Assembly (NCBI RefSeq): GCF_002288925.2
Contig: NW_022098058.1
Span: forward strand, 1,312,021-1,376,020
Source: Delphinapterus leucas
Taxonomy: Eukaryota; Chordata; Mammalia; Artiodactyla; Monodontidae
Direction: 5' to 3'
DNA: 64,000 nt
The notes under the pieces are model-generated. The model did no database searches, was not told where the DNA came from, and saw only the letters and a list, made by a program, of their open reading frames with translations. The position numbers and the translations under genes were made by a program. This document shows, piece after piece, positions 45,358 to 56,664 of this stretch; position 1 is the first letter of the stretch; the number at the start of each line of letters is the position of its first letter.

Positions 45358-45491
45358 GGCACTTCCCTGGCAGTCCAGTGGTTAAGACTCTGCACTTCCA
45401 ATGCAGGAGGCATGGCTTTGAACCCTGGTGGGGGGACTAAGATCCTGCATGCTACACAGTGCAGTTTAAAAAAAAATTAAATTAAATTAAA
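45358..45491 (+). mobile_element. Short CHR-type SINE (tRNA part)
   Basis: cttccctggcagtccagtgg, ttaagactctgcacttccaa and ggtggggggactaagatcct, then an A/T tail. TSD approximately aatggccttcct. Same subtype as 1776, 60 bases downstream of another SINE. Confidence 0.88.
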
Positions 45492-45559
45492 AAATAATGG
45501 CCTTCCTAACTGTGTCACAAAACCCATAAGCCATAAAAGCCTGAAAGATTCAACTACAT

Positions 45560-46185
45560 AACAATTGTTTCAAAATTCTGCCTGGCCAAAATCACAAGCA
45601 AAGTCAAAGACAAACTGCAAACTGAGAAAGCATGTTTGCAACACCTATCACAGGCCAAGGACTAATTTTCCTAATATACAGTTCAAGCAAATACTTGTAC
45701 ATGAATGTTCTAGCAGCACTGTTCACCATAGCCAAAAGGTGGAAATAATCCAAATGTCCATCAACAGATGAATGGATAAGTAAAGTACGTTCTATATGTA
45801 TAATGGAATATCATTCAGCCATAAAGAGGAATGAAACACTGATGATGCTACAATCTGGATGAATCTTTGACACATTATGCTAAGTGAAAGAAGACAGACA
45901 CAAAAGGTCTCATATTGTATGAGTCCATTTATATGAAATATCCAGAAAAAATAAACCCATAGAGATAGAAAGTAGGTTAGTGGTTGCCAAGAGCTGAGGG
46001 AGGTGGAGAATGGGGAGTGACTGCTTAATGGATACAATTTGGTGATGATGAAAATTCTTTGGTACTAGATAGAAGTGATGGTTGCACACCATTGTGAATG
46101 TACTAAATGCCACCAAATTGTACACTTTAAAGTGGTTAATTTTATCTTCTGTGAATTTCAGTTCAATATAAAATAAATACCAAAA
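45560..46185 (+). mobile_element. L1 3' end
   Basis: caaatgtccatcaacagatg, aatggaatatcattcagcca, taagtgaaagaagacagaca, ggttgcacaccattgtgaat, ccaccaaattgtacacttta. 46186-46320 is further L1-like sequence from another position. Dead fragment. Confidence 0.8.
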
Positions 46186-46324
46186 AATGTTCCTTCAAAT
46201 CTACAAGAAAAACACCAACAGTCCATTAGAAAAATCAGTAAAGAATATGAATAACAGTTCACAGAAAGAGAAAAACATATGAAATGCTAATCAACCTCAT
46301 TCATAATGAACATAAATCAGGCAT

Positions 46325-46750
46325 GGCTGGGTCCAGGAGCTCTAACAATTTCAAGAGGACACACCTTTCTCCAACTCACCATTCTGCTTTCCTGTATAGT
46401 GGCAGACTCTCCCCATAAGATGGCAAAGGTGGCCCCCAACAGTCCAGGCGTACATTCTTCAAGCTGGCAATTCTGGCAAAGAAGGCAAAGTCCTTCCCAG
46501 GAATTCCAGCATAAGCCCCAAGAATGGTCAGTTGAGCCAAGCTGGGGCCCATGGCTATGCTTGAACCAATTAGTATGGCCAGAGGGATAGAATATTCTGC
46601 TTGGTCAGGCCTGGATCATGGGCTTGCCCAAGGAGGTGTAGGATGGGTCAGATCCAAACAATCCACATGGCCCAAGAGATTCCCAAAGAAGAATCAGGGT
46701 GCCATTCCAGAAGAAGGAAGAATGGATGCTGGATGAGCAATCAACCTGTG
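46325..46750 (+). repeat. Old interspersed repeat of unrecalled family, copy 1
   Basis: ggcagactctccccataaga, tggcaaaggtggcccccaac, tcccaggaattccagcataa and attagtatggccagagggat, ending gaagaatggatgctgg. Its 3' half resembles 63085-63575. The wording is that of a common mammalian repeat, but I cannot name it safely. Confidence 0.5.
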
Positions 46751-46839
46751 TCTGCTATGAAAAGGATGTGGGAAAGAAGAAAGGGGGATTCACAGAAAAG
46801 ATCCTTGGGAAATGTGATAAAGCAGCTTGAAATTATCCA

Positions 46840-47040
46840 GCTTTGTTGTTTATAAAGCACATTCTCATCCATCATCTTGATCCTCACACAGCCCTTTGAG
46901 ATAGGTAATATCACTCCCATTTTACAGATGAGGAAATGAAGGCACAGGGAGGCTGAATGACTTTCTCAACCTCCCATGGCTAATAAATGGGAGCCAGGCA
47001 AGAAACCAGGACACCTGACCCCACATCTGATGTTCTTTCC
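46840..47040 (-). mobile_element. MIR
   Basis: ccttgatcctcacacagccc-type sequence, then ctcccattttacagatgagg, gaatgactttctcaacctcc and ctaataaatgggagccaggc. Confidence 0.7.
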
Positions 47041-47044
47041 CCAC

Positions 47045-48125
47045 CCATATAGGCGCCAGACCCTACGAGAGACACTGAGATACACACAGGAGCCCTCAAG
47101 CCTCAGGCAACATGCCCACTTGGCTCTGTTAAGAAAAGGGGAGACTTAATCAGTCTCTTAGCAATCAGGACCTGTCACTAAGCCTGAGGAGGGCTGCTAG
47201 GTGATGCTACAGAAGTCCTCTGGCTTTTTAAGAAGAGCAGTTCCTGATATGCAGCCCAGCTGTCCTCTTGTCCATCCAAAGGCTAGGCAGTCACAAGAAC
47301 AGTGATTCACAGCTAGGCCTCAGAATCCTAATTCTGGAAGAACAGAAAGAAGGACTTGAAAACACTTGAGCCCTTGACTCATTGCCAGCAGAGTTTGCTC
47401 ACTTCCAAGGATGATGAGGCATTTGGTCCACAGCCTCCATGGGGTTCGGGGGAACATTTATTCCACCTGGAGAGACCTTAGTTCAGTGAACACTTTGGCC
47501 ATTCTCCCCATCTCTCACCTACTCCTCCCTAGAGGAGGAAAAGTGACTTAGCAGATTGGTAAATTTGGAAGGAGAGACTGAACTCACCCCCTTAATCTTC
47601 TGTTTTCAGGTCTGCCTGCTTATAGGAAGGACCAAACTTGCAGTAGGAGAAGCAGGGCTAGCTCCTCCATAGTGGAGACACCTATGGGGGCCACAACCAG
47701 CTGGGAGAGTCTAATTCAGGAATAGAGAGTTAATTCGCCATTTTGGACATGCACCTAATCCCTGTCCTCCACTGTAGCTTTATCATGAACAAAGCTTACG
47801 ATTTAAGAAGTAGAATAACAAGTTTCTGGAGCTGGGTTGGAAGCCCTGGTTCTACCACCTACTAGCTGTGTGACCATGGGCAAGTTGCTGGCTGGCACCT
47901 AGTAAGTCATATATGTGCTTGTTACATAAATAACAAGATAACCCTCTGCCTTTCTCCTTTATCTACTTCTCAGTCGGTTCAAAACTTGAAAAGGGAAGAA
48001 TTGGGTTTGATATACTGACCCTATGAAAGTCCACACTAGAGAACTTATACTTTTAAAGTTTTTTAATTCTAAGTTATGGGGAAAATCACAGCAATGCATA
48101 GTCACAGGTGCTTGGTCAGGTAGCC
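47045..48125. other. Upstream flank, no gene seen
   Basis: A forward MIR core sits at 47815-47920 (accacctactagctgtgtga, ccatgggcaagttgctggct). No other element recognised. Confidence 0.5.
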
Positions 48126-48129
48126 CAAA

Positions 48130-48480
48130 GTCTTAGTCTGTTCAGGCACTATAACAAAACACCACAGACTGGGTGGCTGATAAACAACAAACATTTATTT
48201 CTCACAGTTCTGGAGACTGGAAGTTTGAGATGAGGGTGCCAGCATGGTTGCCTGAGGGCCCTCTTCCAAGTCAGACTTCTCATGTATCCTCAGTAGGCAG
48301 AAGGAACTAGGGAGCTCTCTCGGGTCTCTAATATAAGGGCACTAATCCCATTTCTTAGGGCTCCACCCTCATGACCTAATCAACTCCCAAAAACCCCACC
48401 TCCTAATGCCATCACATTTGGTGTTAGGATTCCAACATGTGAATTTGGGGGAGATACAAACATTCAGACCACAGCACCAA
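48130..48480 (-). mobile_element. MaLR-type solo LTR, antisense
   Basis: ttagtctgttcaggcactat, actgggtggctgataaacaa, tttctcacagttctggagac, agggcactaatcccatttct and caccctcatgacctaatcaa, ending acattcagaccacagca. Reverse complement of the same LTR group as 34344, 49015 and 52665. Confidence 0.78.
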
Positions 48481-48639
48481 CCTACAAGGACTCATGCCAG
48501 AGACTGCAGACCAACAGATGCCTGCCCAGGTCACAAGTCCTCAAGATCGGACAGGGCGTGAGGAGTGAAACAGGAGGCCATGAAACAAAAGCAGAAGGAC
48601 AATATTCCAGGATCAGGACAAAGCGACTACTGGGGACTC

Positions 48640-48930
48640 CCAGAGACTCAGCCTTCTCATCTCTGCAATGGGAAAACAATATGAATTCTTAGGGTTCTTG
48701 GGAGGATTAAATGAGATAATGAATGAGAGGTCTTATGCTGTTGATGTGAGGAATTATTGAAGTACCCACTGAGCCTGTATATGTGGTTAACAAGTGTGTC
48801 CTGACCATCTTAAATACCCTCTATTGAGTACTGGGAGAAGAAAGAGATGATGTGACTTGATCAAGGTGTTACAATTCATAAATGCTGGAGCTGGGCTCTA
48901 AACCTAGGTCATCTAACTACTATTGAATAC
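48640..48930. mobile_element. Two MIR-like scraps
   Basis: 48650-48760 is forward MIR (tcatctctgcaatgggaaaa, aggattaaatgagataatga). 48820-48930 is reverse MIR (tgatgtgacttgatcaaggt, ggagctgggctctaaaccta). Confidence 0.5.
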
Positions 48931-49014
48931 ATCATGCAGGCCATCAGCTGCCAGTGGATTCCAGGGTAGGAAGTAGGGAACCCGTGTCAAATTCTCACCT
49001 CGTCTTAGAGTTAT

Positions 49015-49430
49015 AAACTGAATGTTTGTAACATCCTCCAAATTCATATGTTGAAGCCCTAACCCCCACTGTGATGGTATTTGAAAGTGGGGCCTTTGGG
49101 AGATACTTAAGGTTAGATGAGGTCATGAGGGTGGGGCCTCACGATGGGATTAGTGCCTTACAAGAAGAGACACCAGAGAGCTCTCTCAGCAACACTCTCT
49201 CTCTCTCAGTCTCTCTCACTCTCTTTCTCTCTCTTCCCCCAAACCCCTCCTGTGTGTGAAAACACAGCAAGAAGGTAGCTGTCTGCAAGCCAGGAGAAGG
49301 TCCTAATGAAAACCAGACCATGCTCACACCTAATCTTGGCCCTCCAGCCTCCAGAACTAGGAGAACATAAATATCTATTGTTTAAGCCACTCAGTATGGT
49401 ATTTTGTTACAGTAGCCTGAGCTAAGACAC
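49015..49430 (+). mobile_element. MaLR-type solo LTR with CT-repeat expansion
   Basis: ttcatatgttgaagccctaa, gtggggcctttgggagatac, acgatgggattagtgcctta and acagcaagaaggtagctgtc, ending acagtagcctgagctaagac. A (CT)n-rich tract at 49193-49243 has expanded at the position of the LTR's 'ctctctctct' run. Confidence 0.8.
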
Positions 49431-49554
49431 TAAGGTTAGGAAGCCTGAAGAATGGCTGATTCAAAATAATAATAATAATGGAAAAAAGAAGGATAAAGAG
49501 AATGAAAGTAGCTATACTAAGGGATATGAATTGAAAATTTTTATTAACTCATAC

Positions 49555-50165
49555 ACTTACTCATTCAACAAACATATCTTAAACATTTCATATGAGCTAA
49601 GCATACAAAGAGCTAGACACAATCACAGACCAGATGGACATAGTCCCAACTGACATGGGGATCTTAGTTTAATTGAGGAGACAGGTAAACAAGCAATTAT
49701 AACTAAACATGAGGAAAAAATACAGGGTTCCATGGGATCTCATGGTAAATGCACCTGACCTACACTTGGAGAGCCAGAGATGGCTTCTCAGAGGTGGAAA
49801 TTTCTAAGCTGAGCCTAGAAAGAGAGAGAGCTGAAGACAGCAAGTCCAAGACAGAGAGGGAAAGTGTTTTGGGCAGGTGGAGTGGCATGAGCTAAAAGGT
49901 GATGATCAGTGTAGGTGGAGTCTGAGCTCAAGGTGGAGCCTGAAGGATATGATCCCAGAGAGGAACATGGGCCACAGTGTGAAGAGCCTCCTAAGCCATG
50001 TTAACAAGTTTCAAGTTTAGCTGAGGTTCAGTCGGGAGCCTCTGAAGGGAACTGACCTCAACAGATTGGCCTTTCCGAAAAGGTGACTCCAGTGACAGTG
50101 TGGAAACTGGGCTAGAATAGGCAAGACAAGGAACTAGAAAGCAGAGGAGAGACTTTTAGCATCAT
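49555..50165 (-). mobile_element. L2, antisense, about 600 bases
   Basis: ttactcattcaacaaacata, atggcttctcagaggtggaa, aaagtgttttgggcaggtgg and gcatgagctaaaaggtgatg follow the L2 3' region in reverse. Confidence 0.65.
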
Positions 50166-50204
50166 CTAGGAGAGCTATAAAGGGAGTTAGACAAGATAAT
50201 TCCA

Positions 50205-50310
50205 CGTACTGCGGTGCTCTGAAGACTGGGTCCTTCACAAACGTTGCTTCACTGTATCCTTGCATCAGTGACAGCATACACTGGGTACTATTATTGCACC
50301 CATATTTTCA
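50205..50310 (-). mobile_element. MIR scrap
   Basis: cgttgcttcactgtatcctt, then atattttcagatgaggaatt. Confidence 0.4.
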
Positions 50311-50630
50311 GATGAGGAATTATCTCCTACAGAGCTACCCTTCTGGGGTTAGCTGCCTTAATAGCCTCCTTCCTGGTCCCTCTGCCTCCAGTCTAGCCTC
50401 CTTACAATCCATGATCAACCCAGAAGCCAGAGCGAGCTTGTAACATATAAATCAGATCCTGATGCTTCCCTCCAAACACCCTGCAATAGCCTCCCATCAC
50501 ACTCTTCCCCATGATCCATGCAACTGGGCCTCTGCCTTGCCCCTGACCCCACACTGCTCCCCCTCTGGCTCCCTACGCCAAGCCACAGCAGCTTTCTTAC
50601 ACTTCTGAAATGATCCAAGGACTTGCTGTT

Positions 50631-50670
50631 CACCCAGCTCCCTCCAGGGTCACCCAGCTCCCTCCAGGAC
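50631..50670. repeat. 20-bp tandem duplication
   Basis: tcacccagctccctccaggg is followed directly by a second copy (50651-50669, one base short). It lies inside the L2. Confidence 0.9.
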
Positions 50671-50883
50671 CTTGGCCCGTGTGTCAAGGCATACAGGGGC
50701 TCAGTGGACACTTCAATAATTCTCAGAGAAGCCCACCCAAACCACCCTACTCAAAAGGCAACTCTAGCCCATTCCCCTGTTTTGTTTTCTTCATAGTGTC
50801 ACTACATCTGACGTTACCTTATTTACCTATATGATTGTTCACTTAATGACCCTCTGCACCCCACCCACTCTATTCCAGTGGGT

Positions 50884-51065
50884 CTGATGGACCTTTCTGC
50901 GGTGGCAGAAATGTTCTTTACCTGTACTGATCGATACAATGACCATTAGCCTATGAGCACTTGAAATGTGCACATGTGCCTGAAAAACTGAATTTTCAAT
51001 TTGATTTTGTTTTAATGAGTTTATATTTAAATTTCATGGTTATTGTATTGGACAGAGCGGCTCTA
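50884..51065 (+). mobile_element. hAT-type MITE inside the L2
   Basis: ggtggcagaaatgttcttta, tatgagcacttgaaatgtgc, gaaaaactgaattttcaatt and tgttttaatgagtttatatt, ending ttattgtattggacagagcg. It shares its terminal 'ttggacag' motif with 1-885. Confidence 0.65.
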
Positions 51066-51179
51066 GAGTATAAGCTCTCAGAAGGCAGGGACCATGTCTC
51101 CTGTGCCTAAACAGTACCCGACATTTAGTAGGTGCTCAATAAAAAATTCTTGAGTGAATGGACAAAGATATGAACAAGT

Positions 51180-52325
51180 GAACAATGAAATCCCTTCTGA
51201 CCTCCTCTTGGCTCTGCTTTCCACCTCTCACTAGAGGCCCTGAGGCTTCCCTCCACCCAGCTCAGGACAGGCGGTTTCTTTGCTGCAGGGACCTCAGGCA
51301 TTTGGCAGAAACACCAGGTGCCAGAGCAGCAGAGTCAATTACTCCCTCCACTGCACTCCATTTGGAGCTGAACACCCGCTGTGAGGAGGTGGGATGGTAA
51401 TGAGGCCTCATGAGGCCCCAGTAAATACTGCAGCTGTTTCTTATACAGCCATTCCGGCTTTAAGGAATGTGGAAGTGGTTCGGCCTATAAATCCATGTGA
51501 ATCTCTTTATTTGTCTATTTCTCCTCCTCCTCCCTTGTCTAATGTTGGAAGGCACTGGGAGGGAGAACCAAGTCAGTGTCAGGTCAAGAGGCTGAATTCA
51601 ATTAAAGTCTTATTTGGACCCAATCTCTTATAGGAAATGAAATCAGCATTCAGCTGAATAATATATTTTTTGCAAGTTAGGGTCCCTCCTGGGCTCCATT
51701 TAGGCAGAAAGATAATTCAGAACAGACATTCAGTCTGGTCTTATTTCTGCAGAGTGAGGATTAGGACATCTACATGATCCCGTGGCAATAAGACAAAGTC
51801 ATACTTCCCCCTGTAATAGCCCCAAATGATGATTGAGAAAGATACGGCTTCCAAGGCCTCTGGAAAGCACTGCTTCACCTTGTTAACTGTGCCAGGACTG
51901 GATGGGAAAGGAGCAGACACTATGCTTTGAGACAGTACCAAATATGAGACCGAGAACAGACAATGGTTTAAGAGACAGGATAAACTGAGGTGGACTAAGT
52001 GAAGGTGGCTCAAGTTGAACTTCCTGGAGATTCCATGTCATGCACGGGTAGTGGATGCTGTAAGGGGTCTGGTTTCTAGGGGTGTGAAAGGAAACTCTTG
52101 GGCCTGCTCTAAGAGGCTGACATGGAGGGACAAAAAAAGGTATGACTACTGTATACTTCATGGCACATCTCTGAGAACTGCCAGTCCAGTGGTCTGAGAT
52201 GCTTCAGGAAATAAACTGCATTTTCTCTGTGGTTTAGAAACTGTCCTTAACCTGGGGAAGACTCTGTTATAGCAGGAGACAGGGGACATATCCTCATATG
52301 CAATCTGGACAATGGCCAGGCTCTA
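51180..52325. other. Upstream flank, no gene seen
   Basis: No recognised element. tgaggcctcatgaggcccca at 51401-51420 contains a short imperfect palindrome. Confidence 0.45.
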
Positions 52326-52329
52326 GAGT

Positions 52330-52530
52330 ATCAGATGCTCAAAAAATTATAATAACAGTAATAATAGTTACCATTTAGGAAGCCCCAACAAGATGCCAGC
52401 CTCTGTGCAAAGCTATTTTCTACATTATGTCAATGAATTATCACAGCAACTCTCGAAGAGCTATAACCGTCCCCATTTCATAGGGTAAAAAGGGGGATGA
52501 TTCAGAGAAGTTAAGTCATCTGCCTTGTTG
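52330..52530 (-). mobile_element. MIR
   Basis: aataatagttaccatttagg, tcaatgaattatcacagcaa, tccccatttcatagggtaaa and ttcagagaagttaagtcatc. Confidence 0.65.
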
Positions 52531-52664
52531 GAGAGGCCCATGTGGAAGTAACAGAGGGTGACCTCTAACTGACAGGCAGCAAGGAACTGAGGCCCTTAGT
52601 CCAACAACCCATAAGGAACTGAGTCCTACCAACAACCACACAAGCTTAGGAGTGGATCTGCTAT

Positions 52665-53015
52665 GGACCCAACTGTGTTCCCCCAAAATCCATACGCTGA
52701 GGCCCTAACCCCCAAAGTGCTAGTGTCTGGAGATGGGACCTTTGGAAGGTAAATTAGATTTAGATGAGCTCGTGAGTGTAGGGCCCTCATGAAGGGACTA
52801 GTATCCTTATAAGAGACCAGAGATCTTGCTCTCTCTCCCTCCACCATGTGAGGACACAGCAAGAAGGTGGCTGTCTGCAAGCCAGGAACAGAGCTCTCAC
52901 CAGAGCCCACCTGGCCCCCTGACCTCAGACTTCCAGGCTCTGGAACTGTGAATGTCTGCTGTTTAAGCAACCCAGTCTGTGGTACTTTGTTATGGCAGCC
53001 CGAGTGGATTAATAT
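52665..53015 (+). mobile_element. MaLR-type solo LTR
   Basis: acgctgaggccctaaccccc, gatttagatgagctcgtgag, gaggacacagcaagaaggtg, ctgcaagccaggaacagagc and ggtactttgttatggcagcc. Non-coding. Confidence 0.78.
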
Positions 53016-53024
53016 AAGACCCTT

Positions 53025-53222
53025 CCCCAGTTGAGTCTTCATATGAGACCTCAGCACCAACTGACCACCTCAACTGCAGCCTCACGGGAGCTCCTAAAGC
53101 AGAGGACCCAGGGAAACCAAACCTGGATTGCTGATCCACAGAAACTGTGAGATAATAAATGTGTGTGTTTTATGCCACATTTTGGGGGATAATTTGTTAC
53201 TCAGCTACAGATAACTGATACA
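53025..53222 (+). mobile_element. MLT1-like LTR 3' fragment
   Basis: ctggattgctgatccacaga, gtgagataataaatgtgtgt and ggataatttgttactcagct, ending gataactgatacag. It abuts the previous LTR, but its wording is that of a different, MLT1-type 3' end. Confidence 0.6.
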
Positions 53223-53454
53223 GTCACACAACCCATAAGTGCCTTATCTCTGACTCTAAATCAAATCAACATAGTTCCAAAACCCACTCACTCTGCCTTT
53301 CATGTTTTCTTCTATCACTTTCCCCAGAAGTGTCAATATAGGTACCTTATGCCCTGAAACAGTCTGACACTGCCCCCTTTCCTGATGCCCTGTCCACCAG
53401 GCATAGGAAAAGGACCATATACTCTCCAGAAGGCAGCACCAAGAGCAGAAAGCA

Positions 53455-53590
53455 GGCAGAATCTGGAGTTAGGTGATTTAGATTGGAATCACAGCATTGC
53501 CAACACACCCCAACTATGTGACCTTGGGTAAGTTACTTTCCCAATCTGAGTCCTCAAGGCCATCTCTTTAAAGATAATTTCTTGTAAGAT
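53455..53590 (+). mobile_element. MIR
   Basis: gatttagattggaatcacag, ctatgtgaccttgggtaagt and tactttcccaatctgagtcc. Confidence 0.75.
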
Positions 53591-53594
53591 GACT

Positions 53595-54275
53595 ATAAAG
53601 CCTTTATATGGAGGGATATACTCTGGACAACTGAGGATAAGGCCTGCCAGTCTGGAGTCTCCCACTGGACATAGTGCTCCTTAGTAGGGCTGGCTCATGA
53701 GGCAAGAGGGAGGGTTATTGTTCAACTATAACCAAGGACCCAGACAGTGTCCCCAACAGAGCCACATAGCTACCTTTCCTTCAAGATGTCTCCTCTGTCA
53801 TTGGCATGTCTGTGTCTGCCCACCTAGACTTCAGAAGACCAACTCTTATTTGGGAACAAGTGTCAGTCCTCTGCATCATTTGCCTGGATGAAATTGTTAC
53901 TCACCAGACCTACACCAGACGAGGTCTGTCTGTAAATCTTCCCAAGTTCAACTGGAATCATTCCACCCAAACACATTTCCAGCACCATCATGCTAAATGG
54001 TGATGAGAGCCAGTAAAGGAAGCTGCCCACAAATGCGGTTGAGTTGGGAAGTAGATATCCCAAGAGAAGGCAAAAGCCAAAACAGGCCACATTTAGCTTC
54101 ATTACTATACTTACATACCATACAAATTTTTCTTAGTGTGGATAAGTTAACTCATTAACTGTCATGACATAGTAATGTTTCCGATAAATTGTTACATGAA
54201 AAGGTAGAACGTAAAAATGTTAGCACGGCATGATCTCATCTAAGAAAGAAAGGAAAGAAAGAGAAAAACATTATA
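53595..54275. other. Upstream flank, no gene seen
   Basis: Unrecognised sequence. A (GAAA)-rich run lies at 54243-54266. Confidence 0.45.
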
Positions 54276-54280
54276 AGGAA

Positions 54281-54450
54281 ATGGTTCTCAAATACTCATG
54301 TATCAGAGACACCTGGATTATTTCCTTAAACACTGCTGGGCGCTACCTGCAAAGTTTCTGACTCAGAAGGCCTGGGATGAGGCTAGAAACTTTGCATTTC
54401 TAACAAGTTCTCTGATGTTGTTAGCCTAGAGACTAGACTTTGAAAACCAC
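54281..54450 (+). mobile_element. hAT MER5-type MITE, near full length
   Basis: Starts atggttctcaaatactcatg and ends ttgaaaaccactg, imperfect terminal inverted repeats. The interior has agtttctgactcagaaggcc and gcatttctaacaagttctct. Confidence 0.8.
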
Positions 54451-54843
54451 TGCTGTAAGGAAATATGCCAAGATTCAGCAGTTACCTATGGAGAGTGGAT
54501 CTAAGGACAATAATTTTTAATGCTGCATAATATTATTCTATATTTTCAAATGTTGATAATAAAAAGATATACTTTTCACATCCAGAAAAATACATTAGTA
54601 TAAAGAACAGGGAAAAGTCGATTTTTAAAATGTGTTTGTATCAAAAGAGTCAATCCTCTAGGCTTCCTTTTATGTAAAATTCAAAAACAGAAAAAACTAA
54701 CCCACGATGATAAAAATCAGAGTCTTGGCAATGATTTTCAGGCTATGACACCTAAAGCACAATCAACAAAGTAAAAAATAAATAAGAGGACTAAAAAATG
54801 CTTCTGCACAACAAAGGAAACCATCAACAAAATGAAAAGGCAG

Positions 54844-55202
54844 GGCTTCCCTGGTGGCGCAGTGGTTAAGAATCCGCCTGCCAATGCAGGGGACACAGGT
54901 TTGATCCCTGGTCTGAGAAGATCCCACATGCCGCAGAGCAACTAAGCCCGTGTGCCACAACTACTGAGCCTGCGCTCTAGAGCCCATGAGCCACAACTAC
55001 TGAGCCCATGTGCCACAACTAATGAAGCCTGTGTGCCTAGAGCCCCTGCTCCGCAACAAGAGAAGCCACTGCAATGAGAAGCCCATGCACCGCAACGAAG
55101 AGTAGCCCCTGCTCGCCACAACTAGAGAAAGCCCGTGCACAGCAACGAAGGCCCAATGCAGCCAAAAATAAATAAATAAAATAAATAAATTTATTTTTAA
55201 AA
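54844..55202 (+). mobile_element. CHR SINE, long form (1st in the L1)
   Basis: cttccctggtggcgcagtgg, acaggtttgatccctggtct, three cacaactactgagcc-like units, gcaatgagaagcccatgcac and an (aaat)n tail. TSD aaaatgaaaaggca at 54830-54843 and 55203-55216. Confidence 0.95.
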
Positions 55203-55500
55203 AAAATGAAAAGGCAACCAACAGAATGGATGAAAATATTTGCAAATCACCTCTCTGATAAGGTGTTAATATCCAAAATATATGAAGAACTCACACAACT
55301 CAATAGCAAAAAACCAAATAATCCAATTAAAACTGGGAAAAGGACCTGAATAGACATTTCTCCAGAGAAGATATACAAATGGCCAACAGGTATATGAAAA
55401 GCGCTCTCAACATCTTTAATCATTACAGAAATGCAAATCAAAACCACACTGAGATACCACCTCATGCCTGTTAGAATGACTATTATAAAAAAGATAAGAT

Positions 55501-55689
55501 GGGCTTCCCTGGTGGCGCAGTGGTTGAGAGCCCGCCTGCCGATGCAGGGGACACGGGTTCGTGCCCCGGTCCGGGAAGATTCCACATGCCGTGGAGCGGC
55601 TAGGCCTGTGAGCCATGGCCACTGAGCCTGCGCTCCGCAACGGGAGAGGCCACAACAGTGAGAGGCCCGCATACCGAAAAAAAAAAAAA
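55501..55689 (+). mobile_element. CHR SINE, short form with internal deletion (2nd in the L1)
   Basis: cttccctggtggcgcagtgg and cgggttcgtgccccggtccg are intact. After cactgagcctgc it jumps to gctccgcaacgggagaggcc, so the usual 'gcgtccggagcctgt' 15-base block is missing. TSD aaaaaagataaga before 55501 and after the poly-A at about 55694. Confidence 0.94.
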
Positions 55690-55817
55690 GATAAGAGATA
55701 ACAAATTTCTGGCCAGGGTGTAGAGGAAAGGAAACCCTTGTGCACTGTTGGTGGGAATGTAAATTGGTGCAGCCACTATGGAAAACATTATGGAGGTTCC
55801 TCAAAAAATTAAAAATA

Positions 55818-56143
55818 GGGCTTCCCTGGTGGTGCAGTGGTTAAGAAACCGCCTGCCGATGCTGGGGACACAGGTTCGAGCCCTGGTCTGGGAAGATCCC
55901 ACATGACGCGGAGCAGCTAAGGCCGTGCGCCACAACTACTGAGCCTGTGGTCTAGAGCCTGCAAGACACAACTACTGAAGCCCGCATGCCTACAGCCCGT
56001 GCTCCGCAACAAGAGAAGCTTCCATAACAAGAAGCCCGCACACCGCAATGAAGAGTAGCCCCCGCTCGTAGCAACTTGAGAAAGCCCGCATGCAACAACG
56101 AAGACCCAACGCAGCCAAAGATAAATAAATAAACTACATTTTA
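55818..56143 (+). mobile_element. CHR SINE, long form (3rd in the L1)
   Basis: cttccctggtggtgcagtgg, acaggttcgagccctggtct, agtagcccccgctcgtagca and an (aaat)n tail. Perfect 16-base duplication aaaaaattaaaaatag at 55803-55818 and 56144-56159. Confidence 0.95.
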
Positions 56144-56318
56144 AAAAAATTAAAAATAGAACTAGCATATGATACAGTAATTCCACTTCTAGGAATGTAT
56201 CTGATGGAAACAAAAACACTATGTCAAAAAGATATCTGCTCCCATTTCCTAGCAGCATTATTTACAGTAGCCAAGATCTGGAAACAACCTGAGTGCTGAA
56301 TAGATAAAGAATGGATAA

Positions 56319-56664
56319 GGGACTTCCCTGGTGGCGCAGTGGTTAAGAATCCACCTGCCAATGCAGGGGACACAGGTTCCACCCCTGGTCTGGGAAGATC
56401 CCACATGCCTCAGAGCAACTAAGGCCGTGAGCCACAACTACTGAGCCTGTGCCCTAGAGCCCGCACACCACGACTACTGAGCCTACGTGCTGCAACTACT
56501 GAGGCCTGTGCCCCTAGAACACATGCTCCGCAACAAGAAAAGCCATCGCAATGAGAAGCCCACACACCGCAACAACAAAAAGTAGCCCCCACTCGCCACA
56601 ACTACAGAAAGCCCGCATGCAGCAACAAAGACTCAACACAGCCAAAAACAAATTAAGAAACAAA
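56319..56664 (+). mobile_element. CHR SINE, long form (4th in the L1)
   Basis: cttccctggtggcgcagtgg, the B-box variant acaggttccacccctggtct, then agtagcccccactcgccaca and a short A-rich tail. TSD aaagaatggataa at 56306-56318 and 56665-56677. Confidence 0.95.

Larger units (their letters stand above)
50330..51175 (+). mobile_element. L2 3' region, interrupted
   Basis: cctggtccctctgcctccag, ctccaaacaccctgcaatag, ttgttttcttcatagtgtca and ttgttcacttaatgaccctc. After an inserted MITE, ctctcagaaggcagggacca and tttagtaggtgctcaataaa. Confidence 0.75.
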
